A stretch of 64,000 nucleotides of DNA from an uncultured Rothia sp. (GTDB taxonomy: Bacteria > Actinomycetota > Actinomycetes > Actinomycetales > Micrococcaceae): the NCBI RefSeq assembly GCF_916715725.1, contig NZ_CAKAPD010000013.1, forward strand, positions 1-64,000. Reading direction: 5' to 3'. Below, piece after piece: positions 37,134 to 45,917 of the stretch. Positions within the stretch are counted from its first letter, which is position 1. The number at the start of each line of letters is the position of its first letter. The notes beneath the pieces are model-generated. The model ran no database searches and was not told the origin of the DNA. It saw only the letters and a program-made list of their open reading frames with translations. A program made the position numbers and the translations under genes.

Positions 37134-37258
37134 ATGCCCTTCGAATGATGCGCAGCGGGTTGTCGGCATGTGCATGGGTGCGGGCGGTATTCTAGAGGGA
37201 CTTCACTCCCCTCAAACCGTTGGTGGGCTTTGTGCTCGCCCTGCATCCTGGAGAATCT

Positions 37259-38452
37259 GTGTCTTCTTCCCCTTCTTTGGAACCCGAGAACTCTCACCTT
37301 GCTTCTACCCGGGAAGCCTCTCAGGGCTTTTCTGAGGCGGCATCCGTTGCCGCTGAGGATGCTGTTGCTAAGACCCCTTCTACCCGCGTCGATGCCGCTA
37401 AAGAGGCTATTGCTGGGCAGGTGCGCCGCCTCGTGGTGCCTCGCCGTTCCCTGCTTCTGACTGGCGGCGTGGTTGCTGCCGCAGGGGTGCTCGCAGCGAT
37501 GCCGCAGATCGCCGCCACCGGTGTGCTGGGTGAGGACGCTGCGGTGGTGGTTTCAAACGAGAAGCTGCTGGCACGCCGTGAGCGTCTGGTTCGCGAGAAT
37601 ATTGATACCCGCTACCTGAAGATTGAGTCGCTGGGGCGTATCTATGTGGGTAAGGGGCGTAGTGAACAGGACCTGCGTCTGGTGGGTTCTTTCTCCCTCA
37701 CGGAGGCGGCGCAGGCCGATTTGGCGGCGGCCGCTACGGCTCTGACGAACCTGTCCGTTTACGGTTCTTTGCACCGGCTGAGCGTTACCTATGGTGGTGT
37801 GGACTCGGCGAATGACCCGCAGAACGTTGCCAACACCGCTACGGATGCTCCGGTGAGCCCGCTGCGTGTCAATGATTCAGCGCCCCTGAAGGAAGAGCAG
37901 TGGCTGAAGGTGCTGACCGCTAACGCGGCGTTGGGAACTAATGTGAGCTATGCGCAGGTGGGTCTGCTGGCGGATGAGCTGCGCCTGAATGCTGTTGTGA
38001 TTGATGAGAACTATGAATCCCTGCTGAAGCGTTTCCGCTCCCTGGCTGAGCTGGATCTGAAGAATGAGCAGGTGCAGCAAATTCACCTGAATATTCAGTT
38101 GGCTCCGGAGAAGGCGCTGAGCCTGCCCTCGGGTGCTCAGTCGAAGATTTCGGTGAGTGTTGCGGAGTCTTCGCGCGTGGCAACGGTTGCTGATGTGCTG
38201 TCGAAAGCTGCTACGAAGAAGGAGCTGAATACCCTGGCATCGTTCTCACTGGTGTGGAATGCCCGTGAAAAGTACCCCTCAGCGAGCCAGTGGGATGCTT
38301 TCAAGCTGGGCTTCAAGGGACCGGAGTCGAAGGAGGAGTCCGCGAAGGAGGCGCAACGCACTGCGGTTCGTAAATATCTGCAGGAAGTGAGTGGCCCCCT
38401 GCAGGCTCTAACGAAGCGGGAGGCGACAGTGCCGGGTGAGGTGATTACCTAA
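37259..38452 (+). CDS. Membrane-anchored protein of unknown function
   Basis: 397 residues from GTG at 37259, which has TGGAG just upstream; an ATG at 37220 is possible. A Ser/Ala/Glu-rich cytoplasmic N-terminus of about 60 residues is followed by RRSLLLTGGVVAAAGVLAAM, a single span or signal anchor (about residues 62-82). The remaining 310 residues would be extracellular, rich in Leu/Ala/Ser, without Cys and without a recognised catalytic motif. It lies between the two tRNA-Ala/5S cassettes and has no clear homologue I can name. Confidence 0.65.
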   Translation: MSSSPSLEPENSHLASTREASQGFSEAASVAAEDAVAKTPSTRVDAAKEAIAGQVRRLVVPRRSLLLTGGVVAAAGVLAAMPQIAATGVLGEDAAVVVSNEKLLARRERLVRENIDTRYLKIESLGRIYVGKGRSEQDLRLVGSFSLTEAAQADLAAAATALTNLSVYGSLHRLSVTYGGVDSANDPQNVANTATDAPVSPLRVNDSAPLKEEQWLKVLTANAALGTNVSYAQVGLLADELRLNAVVIDENYESLLKRFRSLAELDLKNEQVQQIHLNIQLAPEKALSLPSGAQSKISVSVAESSRVATVADVLSKAATKKELNTLASFSLVWNAREKYPSASQWDAFKLGFKGPESKEESAKEAQRTAVRKYLQEVSGPLQALTKREATVPGEVIT

Positions 38453-38500
38453 GCCCTTCAGGGGTGTGATGGGTCTAACTAAAAAAATGCGCCTGAGGAT

Positions 38501-38528
38501 TTGGTGAAGCCGCAAAAGGTGTTATAGA
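38501..38528 (+). promoter_or_regulatory. Promoter of the second tRNA-Ala/5S cassette
   Basis: TTGGTG (38501-38506), 16-bp spacer, TATAGA (38523-38528), 15 bp before the tRNA. The -35 is the same as that of the tRNA-Ile unit. Confidence 0.55.
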
Positions 38529-38543
38529 CTAGTAAAGCACCGC

Positions 38544-38616
38544 GGGGGCGTGGCGCAATTGGTAGCGCATCTGCTTTGCAAGCAGAGGGTTAGGGGTTCG
38601 AGTCCCCTCGCCTCCA
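38544..38616 (+). tRNA. tRNA-Ala (anticodon TGC), copy 2
   Basis: Identical to the tRNA at 34229-34301, here with its own promoter rather than behind tRNA-Ile. Confidence 0.97.
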
Positions 38617-38617
38617 C

Positions 38618-38737
38618 TTTCCGGTGATTATAGCAAGAGGGAAACGCCTGGTTCCATTCCGAACCCAGAAGCTAAGACTCTTCGCGCCGATGGTACTGCA
38701 CTTTTGTGGGTGTGGGAGAGTAGGTCATCGCCGGTTT
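38618..38737 (+). rRNA. rrf: 5S ribosomal RNA, copy 2
   Basis: Identical to the 5S gene at 34303-34422 and again separated from tRNA-Ala by 1 nt. No 16S or 23S gene nearby. Confidence 0.93.
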
Positions 38738-38750
38738 ATTTTTGAACCGA

Positions 38751-38783
38751 GAACCCCATGTCGAAAGACATGGGGTTCTTTGT
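38751..38783 (+). terminator. Terminator of the second tRNA-Ala/5S cassette
   Basis: GAACCCCATGTC-GAAA-GACATGGGGTTC followed by TTTG. Same GAAA loop as the terminator of copy 1 but a different stem. Confidence 0.88.
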
Positions 38784-38894
38784 ATATCCGGGTATGTCAG
38801 GGAAATACCGCAGGGTGCATCCGGGGAGATCCAGTGCTCTATCTGTAGCATCTGTAGCGCCTCCTATCTCCCTTTCCCCTAAAAAAGAACAAAC

Positions 38895-38933
38895 AATAGC
38901 CGCCCGCCAGAGTAAAACTCTAGCGGGCGGCTA
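38895..38933 (-). terminator. Terminator of the 39020-39355 gene
   Basis: ATAGCCGCCCGC pairs with GCGGGCGGCTAT, with an inner AGAGT/ACTCT helix. On the minus strand a T-rich stretch follows. Confidence 0.8.
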
Positions 38934-39019
38934 TCTCTCATAAAGCGCTCCCTCACGCCGCTAGCGGCGCCTCAGAAAGCTATCTCAGAATGCCTTAGAG
39001 AAGAAGGATGTGGGAACGC

Positions 39020-39355
39020 TTATGCGTTCTTCCAGGGGTCCTCCACGGGACGAGCTGCGTTGTAGGCTGCGGCGCCTGCAACACCCAGAGCAACCAGCAG
39101 ACCCAGGAATGCCAGGCCCTTACGGGGGCGCTTGCCGCCGTTACGCTCAATACGAGCCAGTTCCTTCTCAGCGGCACGAACGGTCTTCGCGGTAGCCTTA
39201 CGAGCCTTCTTCAGGGCCTTCTTGTTGCCGGTCAGCTTCTCAGCGAACATCTCAGCGGTCTTGCCTTCCAGCGCGGACTCAACAGCAGCCAGAGAAGAGA
39301 CAATAGCCTGAGCCTTAGCAGCCTTGCGTGCCTTACGCTTCTTGCAGCAGAACAT
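39020..39355 (-). CDS. Small basic membrane-anchored protein, hypothetical
   Basis: 111 residues beginning MFCCKKRKARKAAKAQAIVS. Strongly basic, Ala/Lys-rich helices over about 80 residues and one C-terminal hydrophobic segment (about residues 82-101, KGLAFLGLLVALGVAGAAAY). No family assigned. The start at 39355 has GGAGG 7 nt upstream; the frame is open further but lacks a start signal. Convergent with the 5S cassette and divergent from the cyclophilin gene. Confidence 0.65.
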   Translation of the reverse strand: MFCCKKRKARKAAKAQAIVSSLAAVESALEGKTAEMFAEKLTGNKKALKKARKATAKTVRAAEKELARIERNGGKRPRKGLAFLGLLVALGVAGAAAYNAARPVEDPWKNA

Positions 39356-39528
39356 GGGGTGACCTCCATCGGTTGAAATGCGCCAGCGGCCAGAAAACGC
39401 CGCCGCGCGCGTAGTGTTCATCTCTCAGGATATTCAATTCCTGCCCAAAAAGCCCGCCCAACGGTGCGCCCGGGGCGAAAAAACATGTTAGATGGCGAAT
39501 GAGCGCCGCCCCGTGCCACAATAGAGCC

Positions 39529-40056
<528 letters not shown>

Positions 40057-40119
40057 TAAACCCCCTCAGAAGGCTCATACGAGCATTCTGCTGAAGGTGT
40101 TGAGAAAACACGTATAGTT

Positions 40120-40154
40120 CAGGGGCCCGCCAGGATTTTTCCGGTGGGCCCCTG
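40120..40154 (+). terminator. Probable terminator of the cyclophilin gene
   Basis: CAGGGGCCCGCC...GGTGGGCCCCTG stem-loop; no T-run, so termination is uncertain. Confidence 0.5.
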
Positions 40155-40211
40155 CGCTTATATGCCCCCACACCACCCCGGCTGATCCGGCACACAACCC
40201 CTGGAGGTTCA

Positions 40212-41042
40212 GTGGAGAACTTTCCCAACTACGCAGGCTACGGGCAGAGCCCCACCGTCTGCGTCAACCACCCCAACCGCGTTAGCTACGCCCAGTGCGG
40301 GCGCTGCAACCGCACCATCTGCGGCGAATGTCAGGTGGCGCTGGATGTGGGCATGGTCTGCCCCGATTGCTACCGCGAACTCACGGGCGGTAGCTCGAAA
40401 GCACAGGGTTCGAAGGCAAAAGGCTCGTTCCTGGCGCGCCACTGGCATATTAGCTACACGCTCATTCTGATTACCGTCGCGATGTACGGGTTGCAGCAGC
40501 TTATTCCCAACGAATGGGTGGTGAGGCATGGAGTGATCTGGTGGCCCTACGTCCAGCATGGCGAGTACTACCGCATCATCAGCTACGGTTTTCTGCACGC
40601 GCAAAATGACCCGATGCACCTGGTGTGGAACATGATTAACCTCTTCATCTACGGTGTGTCCCTTGAGCGCATGATGGGGCGCTGGAAGTTCCTCTTCGTG
40701 TACCTGGGCTCTATCGTCTTTGGTGCCCTCGGCGTGTACGTGCTGACTCCCGGGACCGGCGTGGTGGGCGCCTCCGGAGGTATTTTCGGCCTCATGGGCT
40801 CGTTCATGACCCTGCTGATCATCATGAAGCAGAAGGACACTGCACGAGTGTTCGCCATGATTACCGCAGTGAACGTCATCTATAGCCTGATGAACCCGTC
40901 GAATATTTCCCACGCCTGCCACGCGGGTGGTTTTGTGGGTGGTGTGCTGCTGACTCTGCTGTTCGTCCCGTTCGTGGAGAAGCCGGAGTCCTCGAATCCG
41001 CCGCAACAGAGTCCGCAGCAGTGGCAAAACGGCAGGTACTAA
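40212..41042 (+). CDS. Rhomboid family intramembrane serine protease, zinc-finger N-terminus (copy 1)
   Basis: 276 residues. N-terminal B-box-type zinc finger (about residues 14-60) with CVNHP, CGRCNRTICGEC and VCPDC. Rhomboid domain from about 75: HLVWNMINLFIYG, catalytic Ser in GASGGIFG (about 200) and catalytic His in the SHACHAGGF region (about 235). Cleaves transmembrane substrates; substrate unknown. GTG start with GGAGG upstream. A second paralogue follows after 57 bp. Confidence 0.9.
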   Translation: MENFPNYAGYGQSPTVCVNHPNRVSYAQCGRCNRTICGECQVALDVGMVCPDCYRELTGGSSKAQGSKAKGSFLARHWHISYTLILITVAMYGLQQLIPNEWVVRHGVIWWPYVQHGEYYRIISYGFLHAQNDPMHLVWNMINLFIYGVSLERMMGRWKFLFVYLGSIVFGALGVYVLTPGTGVVGASGGIFGLMGSFMTLLIIMKQKDTARVFAMITAVNVIYSLMNPSNISHACHAGGFVGGVLLTLLFVPFVEKPESSNPPQQSPQQWQNGRY

Positions 41043-41099
41043 GCCTGAAAATACGTGAAAAATCTTCGGAAAATCCGGCACAAAATCTTTGGAGGGTCA

Positions 41100-41912
41100 G
41101 TGGAGAACTTTCCCAACTACGCAGGCTACGGGCAGAGCCCCACGGTCTGCGTTAACCACCCCGACCGTGTCAGCTACGCCCAGTGCGGGCGCTGCAACCG
41201 CACCGTCTGCGGTGAATGCCAGGTAGCACAGGATGCGGGTGTAGTCTGCCCCGATTGCTACCGCGAGCTCAATGGAGGCGCCTCGAGCCCGAAGCGTTCC
41301 TTCATCGCCCGTCACTGGCATATTACGTACACACTCATTCTGATTAACGTCGTGGTGTACGGTCTGCAACTAATCATCCCATTCCGTTGGATGTACAACC
41401 TCGGCATGATGTCGGGTCCCCGTGTTCACCATGGTGAGTACTACCGCTTGATCACGCACGGGTTTGTGCACTCGCAGAATGACCCGATGCATATGGTGTG
41501 GAACATGATTTACCTCTTCATCTTTGGTGTATCTCTCGAACGCATGATGGGGCGTTGGAAGTTCCTCTTCGTATATATGGCTGCTACCTTGGGTGCCGGC
41601 ATCAGCGTGTACCTCTTCGACTACTCTCGTGGTGCTGTGGGCGCCTCAGGCGGTGTGTACGGCCTCTACGGTGCCTTCTTCGTGATCCTGCTTCTCAGGA
41701 GGCAGAAGGACACAGCGCGCCTCTTTATTCTGCTTATCAGCATTGGTGTGGTGCAGAGCCTCTTCCACCCGAATATTTCCCATGCGGGACACTTTGGCGG
41801 TCTTGTCAGCGGCGCACTAGCAACCCTGCTGATTATCCCGTTCGTGAAGAAGCCTGAGTCCTCTCAGCCGACGCAGCAAAGCCCGCAGCAATGGCTCAAC
41901 GGCAGGTATTGA
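41100..41912 (+). CDS. Rhomboid family intramembrane serine protease, zinc-finger N-terminus (copy 2)
   Basis: 270 residues, same architecture as the gene before it. The first 60 residues are almost identical (start ENFPNYAGYGQSPTVCVNHP), the membrane part is more diverged. Catalytic Ser in GASGGVYG and His in SHAGHFGGL are both kept, so both copies look active. GTG start at 41100 preceded by GGAGG in the same spacing as copy 1; the frame is open to 41055 without a start signal. Tandem duplication. Confidence 0.9.
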   Translation: MENFPNYAGYGQSPTVCVNHPDRVSYAQCGRCNRTVCGECQVAQDAGVVCPDCYRELNGGASSPKRSFIARHWHITYTLILINVVVYGLQLIIPFRWMYNLGMMSGPRVHHGEYYRLITHGFVHSQNDPMHMVWNMIYLFIFGVSLERMMGRWKFLFVYMAATLGAGISVYLFDYSRGAVGASGGVYGLYGAFFVILLLRRQKDTARLFILLISIGVVQSLFHPNISHAGHFGGLVSGALATLLIIPFVKKPESSQPTQQSPQQWLNGRY

Positions 41913-41948
41913 GCCTGAAAAACTGCGGAAATCCGCCGCAGACGAGGG

Positions 41949-42142
41949 TTATCCACAGAGGTTTTCCACACTGTGCATAACTACATTCGTGTAATTCCAC
42001 GAGTGTGAGTACATGTTAAAAACCTGTGGATACAGGCTAAAACAACCGAATTACACAGGGTGAATTACACGGGTGTAAGAGTTTTCCCCAGATTTCTCCA
42101 CAGATGTGGAAAACCTTAAATACCAGGGTGTGTGTAATTACA
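41949..42142. other. DnaA-box cluster outside the origin
   Basis: Six DnaA-box-like nonamers in 165 bp: TTATCCACA at 41949, TTTTCCACA at 41962, TGTGCATAA at 41972 (fits TTATNCACA), TGTGGATAC at 42025, TTCTCCACA at 42094, and TGTGGAAAA at 42105. GTGTAATT or its complement occurs four times (41989, 42049, 42063, 42132), the last within a full TGTAATTACA palindrome. Intergenic, about 18 kb from dnaA. Confidence 0.65.
42133..42142. promoter_or_regulatory. TGTAATTACA palindrome, copy 4
   Basis: Same 10-bp palindrome as in the origin region and dnaN upstream region, here at the edge of the second DnaA-box cluster. Confidence 0.45.
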
Positions 42143-42169
42143 AAAAATTCCGGTGCTACGCACCGACAA

Positions 42170-42204
42170 AAAGTGCCCGGAAGGATCAACCTTCCGGGCA
42201 CTTT
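42170..42204 (-). terminator. Terminator of the glutaredoxin/shikimate-dehydrogenase unit
   Basis: AAAGTGCCCGGAAGG (42170-42184) and its perfect complement (42190-42204); on the minus strand TTTTTG follows. Confidence 0.88.
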
Positions 42205-42249
42205 CACGTATCGAGCCCCTCACGGGGCGAAGAAGCAGCGGGCGCGAAC

Positions 42250-43068
42250 CTAGTTCGCCTGAGCCTCCGCCTCCTCAACCTCCTCGGGGGTGAGCTCCAC
42301 ACCGGTGTACAGGCGGAACTGCTCAGCGGCCTGCAGAGCAATCACCTCGCCACCGTGAATAACTTCCTTACCCGCCGCACGAGCCGCACGAACCAGCGGA
42401 GTCTCAACGGGCATCGCCACCACGTCAAAGACCACCTGCGCCTCAGCAATAGCCTCCTGCGGGTAGGACAGCTCCTCGCTCTCCTCACCGCCAGCCATGC
42501 CAATCGGGGTCACGTTCACCAGAATCGGCGCTCGCAGGTTACCCACTTCCGGCGCCCAGGCGTACTCGTAACGCTCAGCCAGCGCGCGACCGGTCTCCTC
42601 GTTACGGGCAATAATCATGCCCTGCGAGAAGCCCGCATCAAAGAACGCGCCAGCCACAGCCGCAGCCATACCGCCCGAACCGCGCAGCAGGAACGGCAGA
42701 GACGGATCCACATTATGCGAACGCAGCAGGGAAGCCACCGCAATCACATCCGTGTTGTACGCCTTCAAGAAGCCGTCAGTGTTCACAATCGTGTTCACCG
42801 CACCAATAACCGCAGCCGAGTGGTCCATATCGTCCATCAGCGGGATAACAGCCTGCTTAAACGGCATAGACACCGAGCAGCCACGAATACCCAGAGCACG
42901 CACGCCGGCGATAGCACCCTCAATATCGGTGGTGGTCATCGCCTTGTACAGGTAATCCAGACCGTGCTTCTCGTACAGGTAATTGTGGAACTTAATACCG
43001 TGATTCGACGGGCGACCAGACAGAGAAATGCAGACCGTCGTATCGCGGTTCAGCGCTGGGCGAGCCAT
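42250..43068 (-). CDS. Shikimate 5-dehydrogenase-like protein
   Basis: 272 residues of the AroE/YdiB family. SLSGRPSNHGIKFHNYLY is the substrate-binding N-terminus, MPFKQAVIPLMD holds the catalytic Lys, YNTDVIA the catalytic Asp, and LLRGSGGMAAAVAGAF the nucleotide-binding glycine motif. The N-terminal signature differs from classical AroE (SGRPSNHG instead of S-x-SPxMHN), so the substrate may not be shikimate. Start at 43068 with GAGG upstream, 1 bp after the glutaredoxin stop. Confidence 0.85.
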   Translation of the reverse strand: MARPALNRDTTVCISLSGRPSNHGIKFHNYLYEKHGLDYLYKAMTTTDIEGAIAGVRALGIRGCSVSMPFKQAVIPLMDDMDHSAAVIGAVNTIVNTDGFLKAYNTDVIAVASLLRSHNVDPSLPFLLRGSGGMAAAVAGAFFDAGFSQGMIIARNEETGRALAERYEYAWAPEVGNLRAPILVNVTPIGMAGGEESEELSYPQEAIAEAQVVFDVVAMPVETPLVRAARAAGKEVIHGGEVIALQAAEQFRLYTGVELTPEEVEEAEAQAN

Positions 43069-43069
43069 C

Positions 43070-43390
43070 TTAAGCCTCGCCGCCGGCGTTGAGGGTGTTC
43101 TCAATCAGCTTCTTCACCTTGTTACGGCTCACCAGGTCAGCCACCACAAAGTGGGTGTCGCCGGTGTCCACGGTGGGGACGGTCGCGTTGCCGTCGTTCA
43201 GGGACTTCACGTGCGCCTCAGCCTGCGGATCCTCCCAAATGTTCACCCAGGTAGCGTGGTCGCCGAGCTCGCCCAGCTTAGAATCCAGAGCCTCGCAGTA
43301 GGGGCAGCCGGGGCGCCAGTAAATGACGACACCGCCATCCTTCATGACCTCGCGTGCCTTCTGCTGATCGGACTGCTGACGTTCAAACAT
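43070..43390 (-). CDS. Glutaredoxin-like protein (mycoredoxin type)
   Basis: 106 residues. Redox motif WRPGCPYCEAL (Cys about residues 26 and 29), a strand-turn with ATWVNIWEDPQA, and the cis-proline TVPTV. It would reduce disulfides or mixed disulfides. ATG with GGAGG upstream; a much longer open frame reaches 43906 but has no start signal and an unlikely composition. Coupled to the dehydrogenase gene downstream. Confidence 0.88.
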   Translation of the reverse strand: MFERQQSDQQKAREVMKDGGVVIYWRPGCPYCEALDSKLGELGDHATWVNIWEDPQAEAHVKSLNDGNATVPTVDTGDTHFVVADLVSRNKVKKLIENTLNAGGEA

Positions 43391-43920
43391 AGTTCCTCCA
43401 TAGACGGGGTGCTCCGCGGTCTTCAGGAGGCACTGAAACCTGCCTGAGGGCCGCAGCTCAATAAGTTGACATATCAAGCATAGCTGAGCGTGCAGGGGCG
43501 GGGGAGAGGTCCTCATAGGGCGAACGCCCGCGCCGCACTCCCACAACCCGTGCAGCACTCCCGCAGAAGCCTCCACCCCGCCCCAGAAGCCTTCCCCCTG
43601 CGCATTAACGGCATACGCCCCACACCAAGGTTGCCGGACCAATGATGCGGGGCGTATACAGTTCGCGAGAAAGCGCGAGCACTTGTGCTGAGTAAGAGTA
43701 AAAGAAGAGTGAAAACAGGCTACCAGGCGGTAACCGAAGCTGAGCAATATGCCGAGTGAGTCGGTGAATGAAAGAACCCAGGCGGGGCAGAACGCCCCAT
43801 TATTCGAGAGAGATGTTGAGTGAAAGCCGTTGAGTGAAAGCCTGTAATGCAAACCCAGGGAAAGGCGCCCTACCCCACGAGGAGGCGAGGCAGGGCGCCA
43901 ATCCAAAGGAGGCTGTCGCC
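43391..43920. other. Intergenic region with a short tandem repeat
   Basis: 530 bp with no supported gene. It contains a 14-bp tandem repeat GTTGAGTGAAAGCC (43815-43828 and 43829-43842), a GGCGCCCT...AGGGCGCC hairpin at 43864-43899 that probably ends the small gene on the minus strand, and presumably the glutaredoxin promoter. Confidence 0.45.
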
Positions 43921-44085
43921 TTACTTGCCGAACTTCTCGGTCAGCTTGGAGACGTTGTCGGTCACGACCTCTTCAACCTTGGCAACGTGCTCGTCGGTGA
44001 CGACCTCCTTGCCAGCCTTCTCGTTGATGACTTCCTGAGCCTTGTCGAGGCCCTGCTCAACGGCGCCCTTGATATCGAAGCCCAC
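43921..44085 (-). CDS. 54-residue amphipathic protein, hypothetical
   Basis: Reads GFDIKGAVEQGLDKAQEVIN, then EKAGKEVVTDEHVAKVEE and VVTDNVSKLTEKFGK after the initiator. GTG start at 44085 with AAGGAGG 4-5 nt upstream, a very strong ribosome-binding site. All-helical, Lys/Glu/Val-rich, no membrane segment and no Cys. It recalls small actinobacterial antitoxin-like proteins of the Rv0909 type, but no partner toxin is adjacent, so function is left open. Confidence 0.6.
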   Translation of the reverse strand: MGFDIKGAVEQGLDKAQEVINEKAGKEVVTDEHVAKVEEVVTDNVSKLTEKFGK

Positions 44086-44519
44086 GGGGCCTCCTTTCTG
44101 CGCTTTCGCGCTCTAAAACCTCACCCTGGGTGAGGGGCCTGCCCGGGGCGGGCAGAAAACTGGAGTGTGATGCTTTGGTGGACGAAACCTGCAAGCTGGG
44201 CTTGTATGTGACGGTCGAACCCAGTGTAGATGCTATCCATATGCCGGACTATGCGCATCGAAACTTTACAGCTCACGGATTGCGTCCGTCGATAAGTGTA
44301 CATACCCGCGAAGGCAAGAAAAACCACCCTCAGAAAACGTGGCGCCACTTTTGACCAATGACCAAAAAATTATGGCTTATCAGCGCGTTATTACGGGGGA
44401 TAACCGGAGGGAAATTGCAGAAACTCGCAGGAAACTTCCAGCTAAGAATATTGTTCAAACCCCTGAAAAAACACCCCTATGACACCCCACCGATTTATGA
44501 CAGACCTCAGCACCCAACC
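44086..44519. other. Intergenic region downstream of galactokinase
   Basis: 434 bp without a gene I can support. It should contain the promoter of the 54-residue gene. No strong terminator for galK was found, and composition becomes AT-rich around 44340-44500. Confidence 0.35.
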
Positions 44520-45917
44520 CTACAACACCGGAATATCCGTAGGAGCAGCGCCCGCAGCCCAATCATGAGACGCCGCAAAACCAGCAACCATTGGCAAAAA
44601 ACGAGGTGCCGCATAGCCGCGCACAGCATACGCAGTCGCCACCGCATCCGCGGCAGCCTCCAGCTGAGAGGTCGGAATCAGCGCCATCACCGCGCCACCA
44701 AAACCGCCACCCACAATACGGGCACCCAACGCGCCCCGATCCAGGCACACCTGCACCGCATCATCAATTTCAGGGCGAGAAACACGCAACTCATCACGCA
44801 TCGACACAAACGACTCCGTGAAAATACGGCCCGCCTCCTCAAACGCCGCGCAACCCAACTCATCAGCATGCTGCAGCAAATAGCTCGCACGACCCACCAG
44901 AGTCATATCGTGGAACGCATGACGCACCCAACCACGCGGGAACGAACACGGGCGACCCGCGTCCTCCAGCGCGTCCAAGGCACGATTCACCGAAGAATCC
45001 ACCAAATCAGCACGCCACGCCTTCGCAGCACGCGCATCCATACCCGCACACGACAAATCCTCCGGTAGGGCATCACGCAAAAAACGCAGACCCAAAGCAT
45101 CAGCGCACGCCTCAGACGCTGCACGACGAGCCGCAAAACCACCATCCGTCAGCTCATGCGGAGTGTTCGTATCAATCACTAAAAAACTCAGGCCATGCTG
45201 AGCAATATCCACCGCAACCGGCTCAATCGAAAAATCACGGAAATCAACTACCAGAGCCTGCTCCGGATACGAACGCAACGACGCCGTCTGATCCAGGCCA
45301 CCCGTATGCGCGCCAGCCACCTTATTCTCAGCCGTAATACACACCTGAGCCAGACGCGCACGCAACGCATCACTATCAGCCGGGGTAGCATCCGCCTGCG
45401 GGCACTCCTCACGCACCGGACACGAGAGTTCCAACAACGCCAACGCCGTCGAACACTCCAAAGCCGCCGAAGACGACAAACCGCCACCCACCGGAACACG
45501 AGAATTAATCAGCAGATCAGCACCAAACTCATCGGGCAGCATAATATCCCTGCCGCCCTCCTGGTTCATCGCCCACGCAACACCCGCCACATAAGTGAAC
45601 CAGCCCTTCAAATGACCCGGCTGAATATCGCGAATCACAACCGTGCGCTCGTCCCCCGGCATCTGCAACGACGAAGCACGCAACACACCATCACGACGCA
45701 ACGCACCCGCAATATACGTGCGATACGGCAACGGCATCGGCAGACACGAGCCACCCAAAAAATCAATGTACTCGCCCAAAAGATTCAGGCGCCCAGGCGC
45801 AGACCACACACCATCCGGCTCATAACCATACGCAGTAATAAACTCCTCACGCACACGCGCAATCTCTGCGCTATGGTCCGGAAGAGCCGCCCACTGGGCG
45901 GTAGCGGTCATCGACAT
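44520..45917 (-). CDS. galK: Galactokinase-like GHMP kinase
   Basis: 465 residues. GHMP kinase with APGRLNLLGEYIDF near residue 42, the ATP-binding loop VPVGGGLSSSAALE (about 142-155) and C-terminal VGGGFGGAVMAL. It would phosphorylate galactose at C1. The first motif differs from the usual GEHTDY: the sugar-contacting His is Tyr and Thr is Ile, while the Asp is kept. It stands alone without galT or galE. Start at 45917 with AGAGG upstream. Confidence 0.85.
   Translation of the reverse strand: MSMTATAQWAALPDHSAEIARVREEFITAYGYEPDGVWSAPGRLNLLGEYIDFLGGSCLPMPLPYRTYIAGALRRDGVLRASSLQMPGDERTVVIRDIQPGHLKGWFTYVAGVAWAMNQEGGRDIMLPDEFGADLLINSRVPVGGGLSSSAALECSTALALLELSCPVREECPQADATPADSDALRARLAQVCITAENKVAGAHTGGLDQTASLRSYPEQALVVDFRDFSIEPVAVDIAQHGLSFLVIDTNTPHELTDGGFAARRAASEACADALGLRFLRDALPEDLSCAGMDARAAKAWRADLVDSSVNRALDALEDAGRPCSFPRGWVRHAFHDMTLVGRASYLLQHADELGCAAFEEAGRIFTESFVSMRDELRVSRPEIDDAVQVCLDRGALGARIVGGGFGGAVMALIPTSQLEAAADAVATAYAVRGYAAPRFLPMVAGFAASHDWAAGAAPTDIPVL

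Larger units (their letters stand above)
38543..38746 (+). repeat. 204-bp direct repeat, copy 2 (tRNA-Ala + 5S rRNA)
   Basis: Identical to 34228-34431. The terminator downstream differs in sequence but has the same layout, so the duplication ends just after the 5S gene. Confidence 0.95.

Noticed and set aside
43391..43906. Upstream extension of the glutaredoxin frame to 278 codons
   Set aside because: The 106-codon form has a strong ribosome-binding site and full domain; the extension has no start signal and an atypical composition.
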